Source: Pseudonocardia sp. 73-21
GTDB taxonomy: Bacteria > Actinomycetota > Actinomycetes > Mycobacteriales > Pseudonocardiaceae
Length of the DNA stretch: 64,000 bases
Assembly: GCF_001899645.1 (NCBI RefSeq)
Contig: NZ_MKVV01000014.1
Span: 82,883 to 146,882, forward strand
Direction: 5' to 3'
Part shown: piece after piece, positions 50,339 through 58,990 of the stretch
Position numbering within the stretch: the first letter of the stretch is position 1
How the letters are laid out: each line of letters begins with the position of its first letter
The notes under the pieces: generated by a model
Told to the model about the DNA's origin: nothing
The model's input: only the letters and a program-made list of their open reading frames with translations
The model's database searches: none
Translations under genes and position numbers: made by a program

Positions 50339-50771
50339 GCGATCCCCCCACCCGTGATCACCGGCTCGGGACGCGGGGCGGCAGTGGGGACGGCGCACGG
50401 TCCCGCACCGCTGATCACGGGCCGAGGACGCCCCCCGGCGACGATGATCACCGATCCGGGACGCGCGGCGGTGCAGCGGACGGCTGCGCGTCCCGGACCA
50501 CCGATCACGGCAGGACGACGGGCGCCGACCCACCTCATGATCACCGGTTCGGGACGCCCGACCGCACGACGGGCCGCCCACCGTCCCGGAGCGCCGATCA
50601 CGGACCGGCGCCACCGGGCCCCGGCCGCCCTCCACGGTGGGAGACGCCCGCCCGCACCAGCGCGCGTCGGCTCACCGACCCGGCTCGCACGCACCGCGCG
50701 ACTCGCCCGCACGCACACCCCGACTCGCGCGCACGGAGAGCCCGACTCGCGGAACCTGGACGCGACGGGGC
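50339..50771. repeat. 433-bp gene-free region with three tandem palindromes and GACTCGC repeats
   Basis: No gene is seen between cobL and cobM. The left part holds three imperfect palindromes, each with a TGATCACCGG...CGGGACG left arm and a CGTCCCG...CGATCACGG right arm: 50351-50421, 50442-50510 and 50536-50603, spaced about 92 bp. The right part (50641-50760) has repeated GACTCGC words, including GCACGGAGAGCCCGACTCGC at 50731-50750, which is a shortened relative of the 22-bp repeat in cbiG-cobJ and cobQ. Confidence 0.85.
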
Positions 50772-51596
50772 TCACGGGGCCGGGCGGCCCGCGGCACGGG
50801 CGGCGCGCAGGGCCGTGCGGGCCTCGCGCTCGGGCTTGCGGAAGGTGTGGAAGTGGCCGGGGTGGTAGAGGTGGCTGCGCGTGCCCGTGGCGCCCAGGGC
50901 CGCGCCGACCAGGAACAGCGTCTGGCGCCAGAGCTTGCGCTCCTTGCACACGGCCTCGACCTCGTCGAGCCGGCACCGCACCGTCACCTCGTCGGGCCAG
51001 CTCGTGCGGTAGGCGACGACGACGGGGGTGTCGGCGGGGTAGCCGCCCGCCTGGAGCTCCTCCACCATCTGCGACGTGCGCGCCGCGGACAGGAAGATCG
51101 CCATCGTGGTGCCGTGGCGGGCGAACTCGCGCAGCTTCTCCTTCGGCGGCATCGGGGTCTTGCCACCCTCGAGCCGGGTGAGCACGACGGACTGCGCGAC
51201 CTCGGGGATGGTCAGCTCCCGACCGGCGACGGCGGCGGCCGCCCCGAACGCCGAGACCCCGGGCACGATCTCCACGTCGAGACCCATCTCCGACGCGGCG
51301 TCGTACTGCTCCTGAACGGCTCCCCACAGCGACGGGTCGCCCGAGTGCACGCGAGCGACCAGCAGTCCCTCGGACGCGGCCCGGCGGTAGAGCGCCAGCA
51401 CGTCCTCGTGGGCGATCTTCGAGGAGTCGACCAGCTCGGCGTCGGCGCGCGCGTGCTCGGTGATGCACTCCTCCATCACGAGGCTGGCGGCCCAGATCAC
51501 CACGTCCGCCTCGGCGATGCGCCGCGCCCCGCGCAGCGTGATCAGATCGGCCGCGCCCGGCCCGGCCCCCACGAACGACACTCTCCCGCGATCCAC
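50772..51596 (-). CDS. cobM: Precorrin-4 C11-methyltransferase
   Basis: The 274-residue enzyme methylates C11. Family segments are VSFVGAGPGAADLITLRGAR at 6-25, DVVIWAASLVMEECITEHAR, then LVARVHSGDPSLWGAVQEQY near 95, IVPGVSAFGAAAAVAGRELT near 125 and VVVAYRTSWPDEVTVRCRLD near 200. The HSGDPS motif distinguishes the CobM/CbiF group. GTG 51596 is listed; GTG 51581 gives a tighter N-terminus (VSFVGAG) but its purine tract abuts the codon. The C-terminal tail (YHPGHFHTFRKPEREARTAL) is longer than in many homologues. It is separated from cobL by the palindrome array. Confidence 0.95.
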   Translation of the reverse strand: MDRGRVSFVGAGPGAADLITLRGARRIAEADVVIWAASLVMEECITEHARADAELVDSSKIAHEDVLALYRRAASEGLLVARVHSGDPSLWGAVQEQYDAASEMGLDVEIVPGVSAFGAAAAVAGRELTIPEVAQSVVLTRLEGGKTPMPPKEKLREFARHGTTMAIFLSAARTSQMVEELQAGGYPADTPVVVAYRTSWPDEVTVRCRLDEVEAVCKERKLWRQTLFLVGAALGATGTRSHLYHPGHFHTFRKPEREARTALRAARAAGRPAP

Positions 51597-51658
51597 GCCG
51601 GACAGTCTGTGTCGCGGTACGCCGGGAGTCCAACCCGCGAGGTGTGACGAAGGGCGCG

Positions 51659-52654
51659 TCAGGCCGCCGCGGCGGCCTCGTCCAGCGCACCCGACGACGT
51701 GGCCAGCGCCGTGTCCAGCACCCGTTCGCGACGGCGCGGGTTCATCAGGTTGCCGCCCATCGCGTCGAGATCGGCCGGGCCGGGCGTCAGGACGGCCACC
51801 CGCACACCCGTGGCGCGCACGGCCCGCACCTCGGCGTCCAGCCAGCGCGTGATCAGGTGCCGGACCCAGCGCTCGGCCCCGGCGACCGGGTCGTGCGGCC
51901 GGTCGTAGGCGTGGCTGGCCATCGGCGCCAGCACGTACACCTCGTCCAGCTCGGGGGCACCGGGCCGCGCGAGCAACCCCAGCGACGTGGACGAGGCGAC
52001 GCCACCGTCGACGTAGCGGCGGCCGTCGATCACCTGCGGGGCGAACCAGCCCGGGATGGAGCACGACGCGAGCACCGCCTCCCCCACCGAGGACGGCGGC
52101 CCGCCCTCGCGGCCGAACACGACGCGCCGCCCGGCGTCGTAGTCCACGGCCACCACCCACAGGGGCGCGCCGGGCACCCAGCCGTCGACGGTGATGCCGA
52201 GCCGCGTCTGCAGCGCCGCCACCATCCGGATCAGCGACACCATCCGCCCCCGGCCGGCGGGCAGCAGCCCGGACGCGGCGATCACCGGGTTGATCGAGAG
52301 CGGGTGCGCGATCGCGGACGCCAGCAGCCGCGGCGAGCCGATCCACGGCAGCGGGATCGGGGGCAGCCCGTCGCCGGACTCGCGTTCGATGGTGCGCATG
52401 TCGGGCAGGCCCCGGCCGCCGAGGTCCTCGGCGATCTCACCGGGTTCCGCTCCGCGCTGGTGCGCCAGCAGCTCGTCGACGCTCATGCCGCACCGCAACG
52501 CCGCCCCGAGCACGCTGCCCGCGCTGGTGCCGACGACGAGGTCGAGCTCGCCGAGCGGTCGGTCGAGGCGCCGTTCCAGCGCGGACAGCGCCCCGGTCAT
52601 CCACGCCGATCCGAGCAGGCCACCGGCCCCGAGCACCAGACCGATCCTCGTCAT
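51659..52654 (-). CDS. Patatin-like phospholipase/esterase
   Basis: The 331-residue protein has the patatin Ser/Asp dyad: oxyanion loop IGLVLGAGGLLGSAWMTGAL at residues 4-23, nucleophile LVVGTSAGSVLGAALRCG near 40 and catalytic Asp in GRRYVDGGVASSTSLGLL near 210. Such enzymes hydrolyse phospholipids or other acyl esters. There is no signal peptide, so it acts in the cytoplasm or on the inner membrane face. It lies between cobM and the broken regulator and has no obvious link with cobalamin synthesis. ATG 52654 is the start. Confidence 0.92.
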   Translation of the reverse strand: MTRIGLVLGAGGLLGSAWMTGALSALERRLDRPLGELDLVVGTSAGSVLGAALRCGMSVDELLAHQRGAEPGEIAEDLGGRGLPDMRTIERESGDGLPPIPLPWIGSPRLLASAIAHPLSINPVIAASGLLPAGRGRMVSLIRMVAALQTRLGITVDGWVPGAPLWVVAVDYDAGRRVVFGREGGPPSSVGEAVLASCSIPGWFAPQVIDGRRYVDGGVASSTSLGLLARPGAPELDEVYVLAPMASHAYDRPHDPVAGAERWVRHLITRWLDAEVRAVRATGVRVAVLTPGPADLDAMGGNLMNPRRRERVLDTALATSSGALDEAAAAA

Positions 52655-52676
52655 GTACCCGACGGTAACCCCGTGC

Positions 52677-52860
52677 TCAGACCGGGTCGACCCTGTATTG
52701 CGTCGCGTAGCCGTCCTCGATCATGGGCACGATCTCGACGACCTCGAAGAACGTGTCCCAGAACGGCGTCTCCCGCAGCGCCTCGACGACGGCGTGTCCC
52801 GTCCACGAAGGAGAAGCGTTCGGGCGGCGGCATCCGCAGCCAGGCCGGGGTGGTGCGGAC
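52677..52860 (-). pseudogene. 3' fragment of an unidentified gene
   Basis: The minus strand reads PAWLRMPPPERFSFVDG and then, one frame over near 52800, HAVVEALRETPFWDTFFEVV and EIVPMIEDGYATQYRVDPV to a stop at 52677. It looks like the end of a real protein, but no start or N-terminal part is found, and the region to the right is read on the other strand as a LysR gene. I could not name the family. Confidence 0.45.
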
Positions 52861-52864
52861 GGGC

Positions 52865-53717
52865 ATGGCGAAGGCGTGGTTGGTCGCGGCCGCGCAACGC
52901 CTCTCGGTCTCGACGCCCGCGATGAGCCGCACGCTGGCGAGGCTGCGACGGGCCACGGGGGATCCGCTGCCCGTCCCCGCCGGCCGCGGGCTCACCGCCA
53001 CCCCGGCCGCGCTCGCGATGCTTCCCCGGGTGGAGGCGCTGGCCGCCGCGCAGGCCGCGCTGGGCCCGCCGGCACGGACGGATCCCGCGACGCTGCGCCG
53101 CCGGTTCACGATCCGCACCTACGACGTGGTGGCCGCGCTGCTGGCCACCGGGCTCGTGGCCACCGCCGTGCGGGACGCGCCCGGGGTGAGGGTGCACCTC
53201 GCCGCCGAGGGCGACGAGGAACCGGCCGACCTGCGTGATGCGGTCGATCTCGACGTCGGCGAGCTCGCTCCGCAGCCGGCCGACGTCGTGGCCGAGCACG
53301 TGCTCGACGACGACATGGTCGGGCTGGTGCACGTCGACCGTGTCCCCGTGACCGACCTGGAGTCGTTCGCGGCGACGCCGCAGGTCGCGGTGGCCCGGCG
53401 CGGGCCGGCGCACGGGCCCGTCGACGATCTCCTGGCCGCGGAGGGCCTGACCCGGACGGTCGCGCTGACGGTGGCGAGCCCCACCGTCGCGGCCCGGGCG
53501 GTGCTGGGTGGCGGCCTGCTCGCCGTGGTGCCGCGCTCGTTCGCGGTAGCCACCGCGGCGTCGGGACCGCTACGGGTGGTCGAGCCGCCCCTCGACCTGC
53601 CGCCGGTGCGTGTCGCGATGGCCTGGCACCGCCGCCGACGGAGGTCACCAGTGGCTGCGCGGGGTGGTCCGCGCGGGCCTGCTCGCGGCGACGAACCGCG
53701 CCACCGCCTCCGGTTGA
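52865..53717 (+). pseudogene. LysR-family regulator, truncated and frameshifted
   Basis: The frame begins inside the helix-turn-helix (AAAQRLSVSTPAMSRTLARL, then RRATGDPLPVPAGRGLTATP) with the first helix missing, and continues through the linker and the effector-binding domain (RRRFTIRTYDVVAALLATGL to PPVRVAMAWHRR). Near 53635 the match shifts frame to GGHQWLRGVVRAGLLAATNR and stops at 53717. The lost N-terminal region is replaced by the end of another gene on the opposite strand, so both were probably cut by one deletion. Its 3' end overlaps the convergent cobB end by 73 bp. The regulator is not functional as written. Confidence 0.75.
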
Positions 53718-55030
53718 CCAGCGGGGTGGGTGTGCAGGAACGACGCGTGCACGCCGCCCACCACGAACCCCTCCGGCCGGCCGCCGCGCCAGGCCCAGGC
53801 GGCGTCCGTCCCCGCCCCGGGGGTGACGGCGCAGTGGTGGAACTCGTGTCCGGCCACCCGCTGGCCGGTGGTGAAGACCGCCGAGTCCGAGACGGCGACG
53901 GCGTCGCGGTAGCCGAGCGTCAGCCGTCCGGTCATCGCGGCGGTGGCGGGCAGCACCCCGCACATCGGGGCCCCGTCGAGGGACCCGCAGAGGTAGAGCA
54001 GCCCCCCGCACTCCGCGTGGACGGGCGCGCCGGACGCGGCGAGCGCGCGCACCGCCGCCCGCAACGGGGCGTTGGCCCCCAACGCGGCGACGTGCTCCTC
54101 CGGGAACCCGCCGGGCAGCACCAGCGCGGTGGTCCCGTCGGGCAGCGCCTCGTCGCGCAGCGGATCGACGACGACCACGTCGGATCCCGCTGCCGCCAGC
54201 AGCTCGACGTGCTCGGCGTACCCGAACGTGAAGGCAGCACCCCCGAACACCGCCGTGCGCGGATAACGGTGTTCCGACACCGATATCCGCGCACGACCCC
54301 CGATCGCGTCCGCCGGGGACCACGACGCGCCGCTCGGGAGCGGGGAGGCCAGCGCCACCATCGCGTCCAGGTCGACGTGCTCCGCCACCAGCTCCGCCAT
54401 CGCGTCGACGGCCGCCGTGGCCGCCGCACCGTGCTCCACCGCCGTGACCAGCCCGAGGTGCCGCGACGGCACGGCCAGGGCGTCGCGACGGGGCAGCGCC
54501 CCGAGCACCGGCAGCCCGACCTCCTCGGCCGCCGCCCGCAGGACGTCCTCGTGACGGGAGCTGCCGACGCGGTTGAGCACGACGCCGGCCACGTCGACGG
54601 CCGGGTCGAAGGACCGGAACCCGTGCAGCACCGCCGCCAGGCTGCGCGACTGCCCGCGGCAGTCCACCACCAGCACCACCGGCGCGCCCAGCAGCCCGGC
54701 GACGTGCGCGGTGGAGCCCGCCCCGTCGGCCAGCCGCCCGTCGAACAGCCCCATCACCCCCTCGACGACGGCGATCTCGGCACCCGCCGACCCGTGCCGC
54801 GCCAGCGGGGCGATCTGCGCCTCCCCGACCAGCACCGGGTCGAGGTTGCGACCCGGCCGGCCGGCGGCGAGCGTGTGATAGCCGGGGTCGATGTAGTCCG
54901 GCCCCACCTTGAACGGGGCGACGACGGTGCCCCGCCGCGCCAGGGCAGCCATCAGCCCGGTGGCGACCGTCGTCTTGCCGCTCCCGGAAGCGGGCGCGCC
55001 GATCACGACCGCCCGGGTCCCGTTGATCAC
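53645..55030 (-). CDS. cobB: Cobyrinate/hydrogenobyrinate a,c-diamide synthase
   Basis: The 461-residue amidotransferase uses glutamine and ATP to amidate the a and c side chains. The N-terminal synthetase domain has the P-loop VVIGAPASGSGKTTVATGLM at 8-27 and PFKVGPDYIDPGYHTLAAGR, then VVEGVMGLFDGRLADGAGST. The C-terminal glutaminase domain has LVLPGGFPEEHVAALGAN, the nucleophile in HAECGGLLYLCGSLDG near 345 and the final GGVHASFLHTHPAGQP. At residues 246-259 a copy of the 40-bp palindrome encodes ARISVSEHRYPRTAV, placed exactly between the two domains. GTG 55030 is the start. Confidence 0.95.
   Translation of the reverse strand: MINGTRAVVIGAPASGSGKTTVATGLMAALARRGTVVAPFKVGPDYIDPGYHTLAAGRPGRNLDPVLVGEAQIAPLARHGSAGAEIAVVEGVMGLFDGRLADGAGSTAHVAGLLGAPVVLVVDCRGQSRSLAAVLHGFRSFDPAVDVAGVVLNRVGSSRHEDVLRAAAEEVGLPVLGALPRRDALAVPSRHLGLVTAVEHGAAATAAVDAMAELVAEHVDLDAMVALASPLPSGASWSPADAIGGRARISVSEHRYPRTAVFGGAAFTFGYAEHVELLAAAGSDVVVVDPLRDEALPDGTTALVLPGGFPEEHVAALGANAPLRAAVRALAASGAPVHAECGGLLYLCGSLDGAPMCGVLPATAAMTGRLTLGYRDAVAVSDSAVFTTGQRVAGHEFHHCAVTPGAGTDAAWAWRGGRPEGFVVGGVHASFLHTHPAGQPEAVARFVAASRPARTTPRSHW
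54255..54294. repeat. 40-bp palindromic element, copy E, in frame inside cobB
   Basis: Left part GTGCGCGGATAACGGTGTT, centre CC, right part GACACCGATATCCGCGCAC; the arms match at 17 of 19 positions. It is translated through in cobB as RARISVSEHRYPRTA, directly before the FGGAAFTFGYAEH block that opens the glutaminase domain. Confidence 0.95.
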
Positions 55031-55091
55031 GGGCCCGTGGTGGCCGACGCCGACCGGGGCGCCGCCATCTGCCCGTGAACAGCGGTCATCG

Positions 55092-56063
55092 CTACTGGTG
55101 ACCCAGCACCGGGTGCGGCACGTACGGCGCCTCCAGCGTCGCGATCTCCTCGTCCGTGAGGTCCACGTCCACCGCCGCCACGGCGTCCTCGATGTGGCCC
55201 GGCTTGGTCGCCCCGATGATCGGCGCGCTGATCACCGGCTTGTGCAGCATCCACGCGAGCGCGACCTGCGCCATCGGCAGGTCGCGCGCCTTCGCGACGT
55301 CCGCCACCGCGTTGACCACGGCCGCGTCGGCCTCGCCGTACATGCGGTCGGCGATCGGGTCGCTCCCGGCGCGGACGGTGGTGTTCTGCTCCGGCAGCCG
55401 GGTGAGCCGGCCGCGCGCGAGGGGGCTCCACGGGATGACGCCGACGCCCTGGTCGTCGCACAGCCCGTGCATCTCGCGCTCCTCCTCGCGGTAGATCAGG
55501 TTGTAGTGGTCCTGCATGGAGACGAACCGCGTCCAGCCCGCGAGGTCGGCGGTGTGCTGGGCCTTGGCGAACTGCCAGGCGAACATGCTCGACGCGCCGA
55601 TGTAGCGGGCCTTGCCGGCACGCACGACGTCGTGCAGCGCCTCCATGGTCTCCTCGATCGGGGTGTTCGGGTCCCAGCGGTGGATCTGGTAGAGGTCGAC
55701 GTGGTCGGTGCCCAGCCGCCGCAGTGAGTCGTCGATGCTCGCCAGGATGTGCTTGCGCGACAGGCCACCGGCGTTGGGGCGGTCGCTCATCGGCATGAAC
55801 ACCTTGGTGGCCAGCACGTAGTCGTCGCGGTCGGCGAAGAACTCGCGCAGCAGCGTGCCCGTCACCTCCTCGCTCTTGCCGACCGAGTACATGTCGGCGG
55901 TGTCGAAGAACGTGATCCCGGCGTCGACAGCGCTCTTGACGAGCGGCCGCGAGGCGTCGAGGTCGAGCACCCAGTCGCGCCACTGCGGCGTTCCGTAGCT
56001 CATCATCCCCAGGCAGATCCGCGAGACCTGCAGCCCCGTGCCGCCCAGCCGTGTGTAGTCCAT
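55092..56063 (-). CDS. Aldo/keto reductase
   Basis: The 323-residue NADPH-dependent oxidoreductase has the AKR (alpha/beta)8 barrel: GGTGLQVSRICLGMMSYG at residues 7-24, ITFFDTADMYSVGKSEEVTG near 54 (catalytic Asp and Tyr in DTADMY), YVLATKVFMPMSDRPNAGG near 85 (catalytic Lys), then HVDLYQIHRWDPNTPIEETM with the catalytic His, and GVGVIPWSPLARGRLTRLPE. It resembles YajO/pyridoxal-reductase-like AKRs. Its ATG 56063 is 2 bases after the cobO stop, so it is co-translated with cobO though not a known B12 enzyme. Confidence 0.93.
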   Translation of the reverse strand: MDYTRLGGTGLQVSRICLGMMSYGTPQWRDWVLDLDASRPLVKSAVDAGITFFDTADMYSVGKSEEVTGTLLREFFADRDDYVLATKVFMPMSDRPNAGGLSRKHILASIDDSLRRLGTDHVDLYQIHRWDPNTPIEETMEALHDVVRAGKARYIGASSMFAWQFAKAQHTADLAGWTRFVSMQDHYNLIYREEEREMHGLCDDQGVGVIPWSPLARGRLTRLPEQNTTVRAGSDPIADRMYGEADAAVVNAVADVAKARDLPMAQVALAWMLHKPVISAPIIGATKPGHIEDAVAAVDVDLTDEEIATLEAPYVPHPVLGHQ

Positions 56064-56065
56064 GG

Positions 56066-56680
56066 TCACCACTCGATTCCCCGCTGGCCCTTCTGGCCGG
56101 CGTCCATCGGATGCTTGATCTTCGTCGTCTGCATGACGAGATCGGCCGCCTCGACCAGCTCCGGCGCCGCGTCCCGTCCTGTGATGATCACGTGCTGACG
56201 GCCCTCGCGCGCGGCGAGGACCTCCAGCACCTCCTGCACGTCCACCCAGCCCCACTTGATCGGGTAGGTGAACTCGTCGAGCACGTAGACGTCGTGCACG
56301 CCCGCCTCGATGCGGCGCCGGATCTCCGCCCAGCCCTCGGCGGCCTGTGCGGCGTGGTCGTCGTCGGAACCGGGCTTGCGCGCCCACGACCAGCCCTCGC
56401 CCATCTTGTGCCACTCGACGGGCCCGCCCTCGCCGGTCTCGGCGTGGACGCGGCCGAGCGCGCGGAACGCGGCCTCCTCGCCGACCTTCCACTTCGCCGA
56501 CTTCACGAACTGGAACACCCCGATGGACCAGCCCTGGCTCCAGCCGCGCAACGCGAGCCCGAACGCGGCGGTGGACTTCCCCTTCATCTCCCCCGTGTGG
56601 ACGATGACGAGCGCGCGGTTGCGGCGCTGGCGGGTGGTGAGCCCGTCGTCGGGGACGGTGGTGACCTGACCTTGTGGCAC
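56066..56680 (-). CDS. cobO: Cob(I)yrinic acid a,c-diamide adenosyltransferase
   Basis: The 204-residue enzyme transfers the adenosyl group of ATP to Co(I) corrinoids. It has the CobO/BtuR P-loop ALVIVHTGEMKGKSTAAFGL near residue 24, WSIGVFQFVKSAKWKVGEEA near 50, GWSWARKPGSDDDHAAQAAE and VYVLDEFTYPIKWGWVD near 130, then VIITGRDAAPELVEAADLVM. GTG 56680 has AAGGAGG upstream. It follows the chelatase ATPase gene on the same strand, separated by copy F of the 40-bp palindrome. Confidence 0.96.
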   Translation of the reverse strand: MPQGQVTTVPDDGLTTRQRRNRALVIVHTGEMKGKSTAAFGLALRGWSQGWSIGVFQFVKSAKWKVGEEAAFRALGRVHAETGEGGPVEWHKMGEGWSWARKPGSDDDHAAQAAEGWAEIRRRIEAGVHDVYVLDEFTYPIKWGWVDVQEVLEVLAAREGRQHVIITGRDAAPELVEAADLVMQTTKIKHPMDAGQKGQRGIEW

Positions 56681-56705
56681 TCGGTTGCCCTCCTTCGTCG
56701 GGGTC

Positions 56706-56745
56706 GTGCGCGGATATCGGTGCCGGAACACTGTTATCCGCGCAC
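56706..56745. repeat. 40-bp palindromic element, copy F
   Basis: Left part GTGCGCGGATATCGGTGCC, centre GG, right part AACACTGTTATCCGCGCAC. It lies in the 74-bp gap between the ChlI-ChlD-type gene and cobO on the same strand, 9 bp upstream of the cobO SD. Confidence 0.9.
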
Positions 56746-56754
56746 GGGCGGCCG

Positions 56755-58917
56755 TCAGGCCGCGCTTGCGCGCGTTGCGTGGACGACGCCGGCCACCCCG
56801 TCGGCCGACAGCTCGCCGATGGTCGTCAGCTCGCCCCCGGCCGCGGCGGCGACGCGGGCGGCGAGGCCGAGGCGGACGGGGCCGCTCTCACAGTCCACCA
56901 CGACGGTGGCGACGCCGTCCGCGGCGAGGAGAGCGGCGGCGCGGCAGGCGTCGAGGACCGGGTCCCCCGAGACGCCCACCGTCGCCCGGCCGTCGGTCAG
57001 CAGCACCACCAGCGGGCGGCGGCGGGGGTCGCGCAGCCGCTCCACGGCCAGGACCTTGCGCGCGCGCAGCAGACCCTCGGCCAGGGGGGTGCGGCCGCCC
57101 GTGCGCAGGTCCGCGAGCCGCGCCTGCGCCGCCGGCACCGACGACGTCGGCGGCAGGACCAGCTCGGCCCCGCCCGCCCGGAAGCTGATCACGCCGACCT
57201 TGTCGCGCCGCTGGTAGGCGTCGCGCAGCAGGGACAGCACCGCACCCGTGACCGCCGACATCCGCGTGCGGGCGGCCATCGACCCCGACGCGTCGACGAC
57301 GAACAGCACGAGGTTGCCCTCACGGCCCTCGCGGACGGCGTGGCGCAGATCGCCGTGGCGGAGCACGAGCCCGGACCCGGCGCGGCCGCGCGAGCGCTGG
57401 TGGGGCGCGGCGGCGAGGACGGTGGCGGGCAGGTGGACGTCGGCGGCGCGCAGCGGGGTGGCGTCGGAGGCCCGCACCACGCGGCCGACGTCGGTGCGCG
57501 CCCGCGAGCGGCGGCCCGGGGCACCCTCGCCGACGCCGGGGACGGTCAGGGTGCGCGCCCGGAACAGCGCGCTCGGGGACGCGACGGCGCGGCCGCTACC
57601 GGCCGCGTCCCGGCCCGCGCCCTGATCCTCGGGGCGGGTGCGGGCACCGCGGGCCGACGAGCCGGGGGCCGGACCCGAGGCGTCCGGGCCGGGGGTGTCG
57701 GCCTCCCGGTCGTCCGTCTCCCGGTCGTCCGGGGCGGAGGCGACCGGTCCGGGGGCGAGCGCACCCGCGTCGGACCCGGGCCGGTCCGGGCCGGGGTCAC
57801 CGTCCGCGGCGCCGTCCGCATCGCTGGCGTCCTCGGCGCCGTCCGACCGGCCGCCGGTGCCCCCGCCGTCCGGGTCGGGGTCGTCGTCGCCGGGACCCGC
57901 CTGCTCCGCCGCCTTCTCCATTGCGTCGTCGAGGGCGCCCTCGTCCATCCCGGGCTCGTCGAACGGATCGCGCCGGCGCCGGTGCGGCAGGGCGAGCCGG
58001 GCCGCGACGCGCACGTCCTCCTCCGCGACGGCGGAAGCCCCGCGCCACGCGGCGTGGGCCACGGCGGCGCGGGCGATCACCAGGTCGGCGCGCATCCCGT
58101 CGACGTCGAACGCGGCGCAGATCGCGGCGATCCGCCGCAGCTCCGTGTCCGGCAGCACCACCGCACCGACCCGGGCTTGCGCGGTCGCGATCCGGGCGGC
58201 GGTCTCGGCCTCCGACGGCGCCCAGCGCGCGGCGAAACCGGCCGGGTCGTCCTCGAACGCGAACCGCCGGCGGACCACCTCGACCCGGGTGTCCACGTCA
58301 CGGGCCGCCCGCACCTCGACGGCGAGCCCGAACCGGTCGAGCAGCTGCGGCCGCAGCTCACCCTCCTCGGGGTTCATCGTGCCGACCAGCAGGAACCGCG
58401 CCGCGTGTGACACCGACACCCCGTCGCGCTCGACGTGGGCGCGTCCCATCGCGGCGGCGTCGAGCAGGAGGTCGACGAGGTGGTCGTGCAGCAGGTTGAC
58501 CTCGTCGACGTAGAGCACGCCGCGGTGGGCGTCGGCGAGCAGCCCGGGCTGGTAGGCGCGCACGCCCTCGGACAGGGCGCGTTCGAGGTCCAGCGAGCCG
58601 ACGAGCCGGTCCTCGGTGGCGCCCACCGGCAGTTCGACCAGCCGCGCCGGGCGGGTCCCGGACGGGCCCGGCTGGTGCGGACCGTCGGGGCACGCCGCGT
58701 CCGGGTCGGACGGCGCGCAGCCGAACCGGCACCCCGGCACCACGTCGAGCGCGGGCAGCAGCGCCGCCAGCGCCCGCACCGCCGTCGACTTCGCGGTGCC
58801 CTTCTCCCCCCGCACCAGCACGCCCCCGACGCCCGGGTGGACGGCGTTGAGCAGCAGGGCGAGGCGCAGATCGTCGTGGCCGACGACGGCGGAGAAGGGG
58901 AACCGGGGAGTGCTCAC
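56755..58917 (-). CDS. Mg/cobalt-chelatase ATPase, ChlI-ChlD fusion type
   Basis: The 720-residue protein combines the AAA+ ATPase and von Willebrand A parts of class I chelatases. The N-terminal AAA+ domain has [20 protein letters not shown], Walker [18 protein letters not shown] near 34, Walker [21 protein letters not shown] near 135 and [20 protein letters not shown] near 180. An acidic Asp/Gly/Pro linker spans about 320-440. The vWA domain has the MIDAS motif [20 protein letters not shown] near 535 and [12 protein letters not shown]. In actinobacteria such fusions serve as partner of CobN in place of CobS/CobT. GTG 58917 has GAGGAGGG upstream. A bacteriochlorophyll role is unlikely because no bch genes are nearby. 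Confidence 0.9.
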   Translation of the reverse strand: MSTPRFPFSAVVGHDDLRLALLLNAVHPGVGGVLVRGEKGTAKSTAVRALAALLPALDVVPGCRFGCAPSDPDAACPDGPHQPGPSGTRPARLVELPVGATEDRLVGSLDLERALSEGVRAYQPGLLADAHRGVLYVDEVNLLHDHLVDLLLDAAAMGRAHVERDGVSVSHAARFLLVGTMNPEEGELRPQLLDRFGLAVEVRAARDVDTRVEVVRRRFAFEDDPAGFAARWAPSEAETAARIATAQARVGAVVLPDTELRRIAAICAAFDVDGMRADLVIARAAVAHAAWRGASAVAEEDVRVAARLALPHRRRRDPFDEPGMDEGALDDAMEKAAEQAGPGDDDPDPDGGGTGGRSDGAEDASDADGAADGDPGPDRPGSDAGALAPGPVASAPDDRETDDREADTPGPDASGPAPGSSARGARTRPEDQGAGRDAAGSGRAVASPSALFRARTLTVPGVGEGAPGRRSRARTDVGRVVRASDATPLRAADVHLPATVLAAAPHQRSRGRAGSGLVLRHGDLRHAVREGREGNLVLFVVDASGSMAARTRMSAVTGAVLSLLRDAYQRRDKVGVISFRAGGAELVLPPTSSVPAAQARLADLRTGGRTPLAEGLLRARKVLAVERLRDPRRRPLVVLLTDGRATVGVSGDPVLDACRAAALLAADGVATVVVDCESGPVRLGLAARVAAAAGGELTTIGELSADGVAGVVHATRASAA

Positions 58918-58990
58918 GCACCCTCCTCGCTGACGCTCGTCGGCAGCGCTCGCCATGCTGCTGTGTCCGATGGTTCGCTCGCAAGCTCGC

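Noticed and set aside
50339..50771. Long open frame running from cobM across the palindrome array
   Set aside because: The frame is open only because of GC bias; it lacks a start and its peptide is Arg/Pro/Ala shadow.
56755..58917. Magnesium chelatase for bacteriochlorophyll
   Set aside because: No photosynthesis genes are present and the gene is flanked by cobO and cobQ; cobaltochelatase partner fits better.
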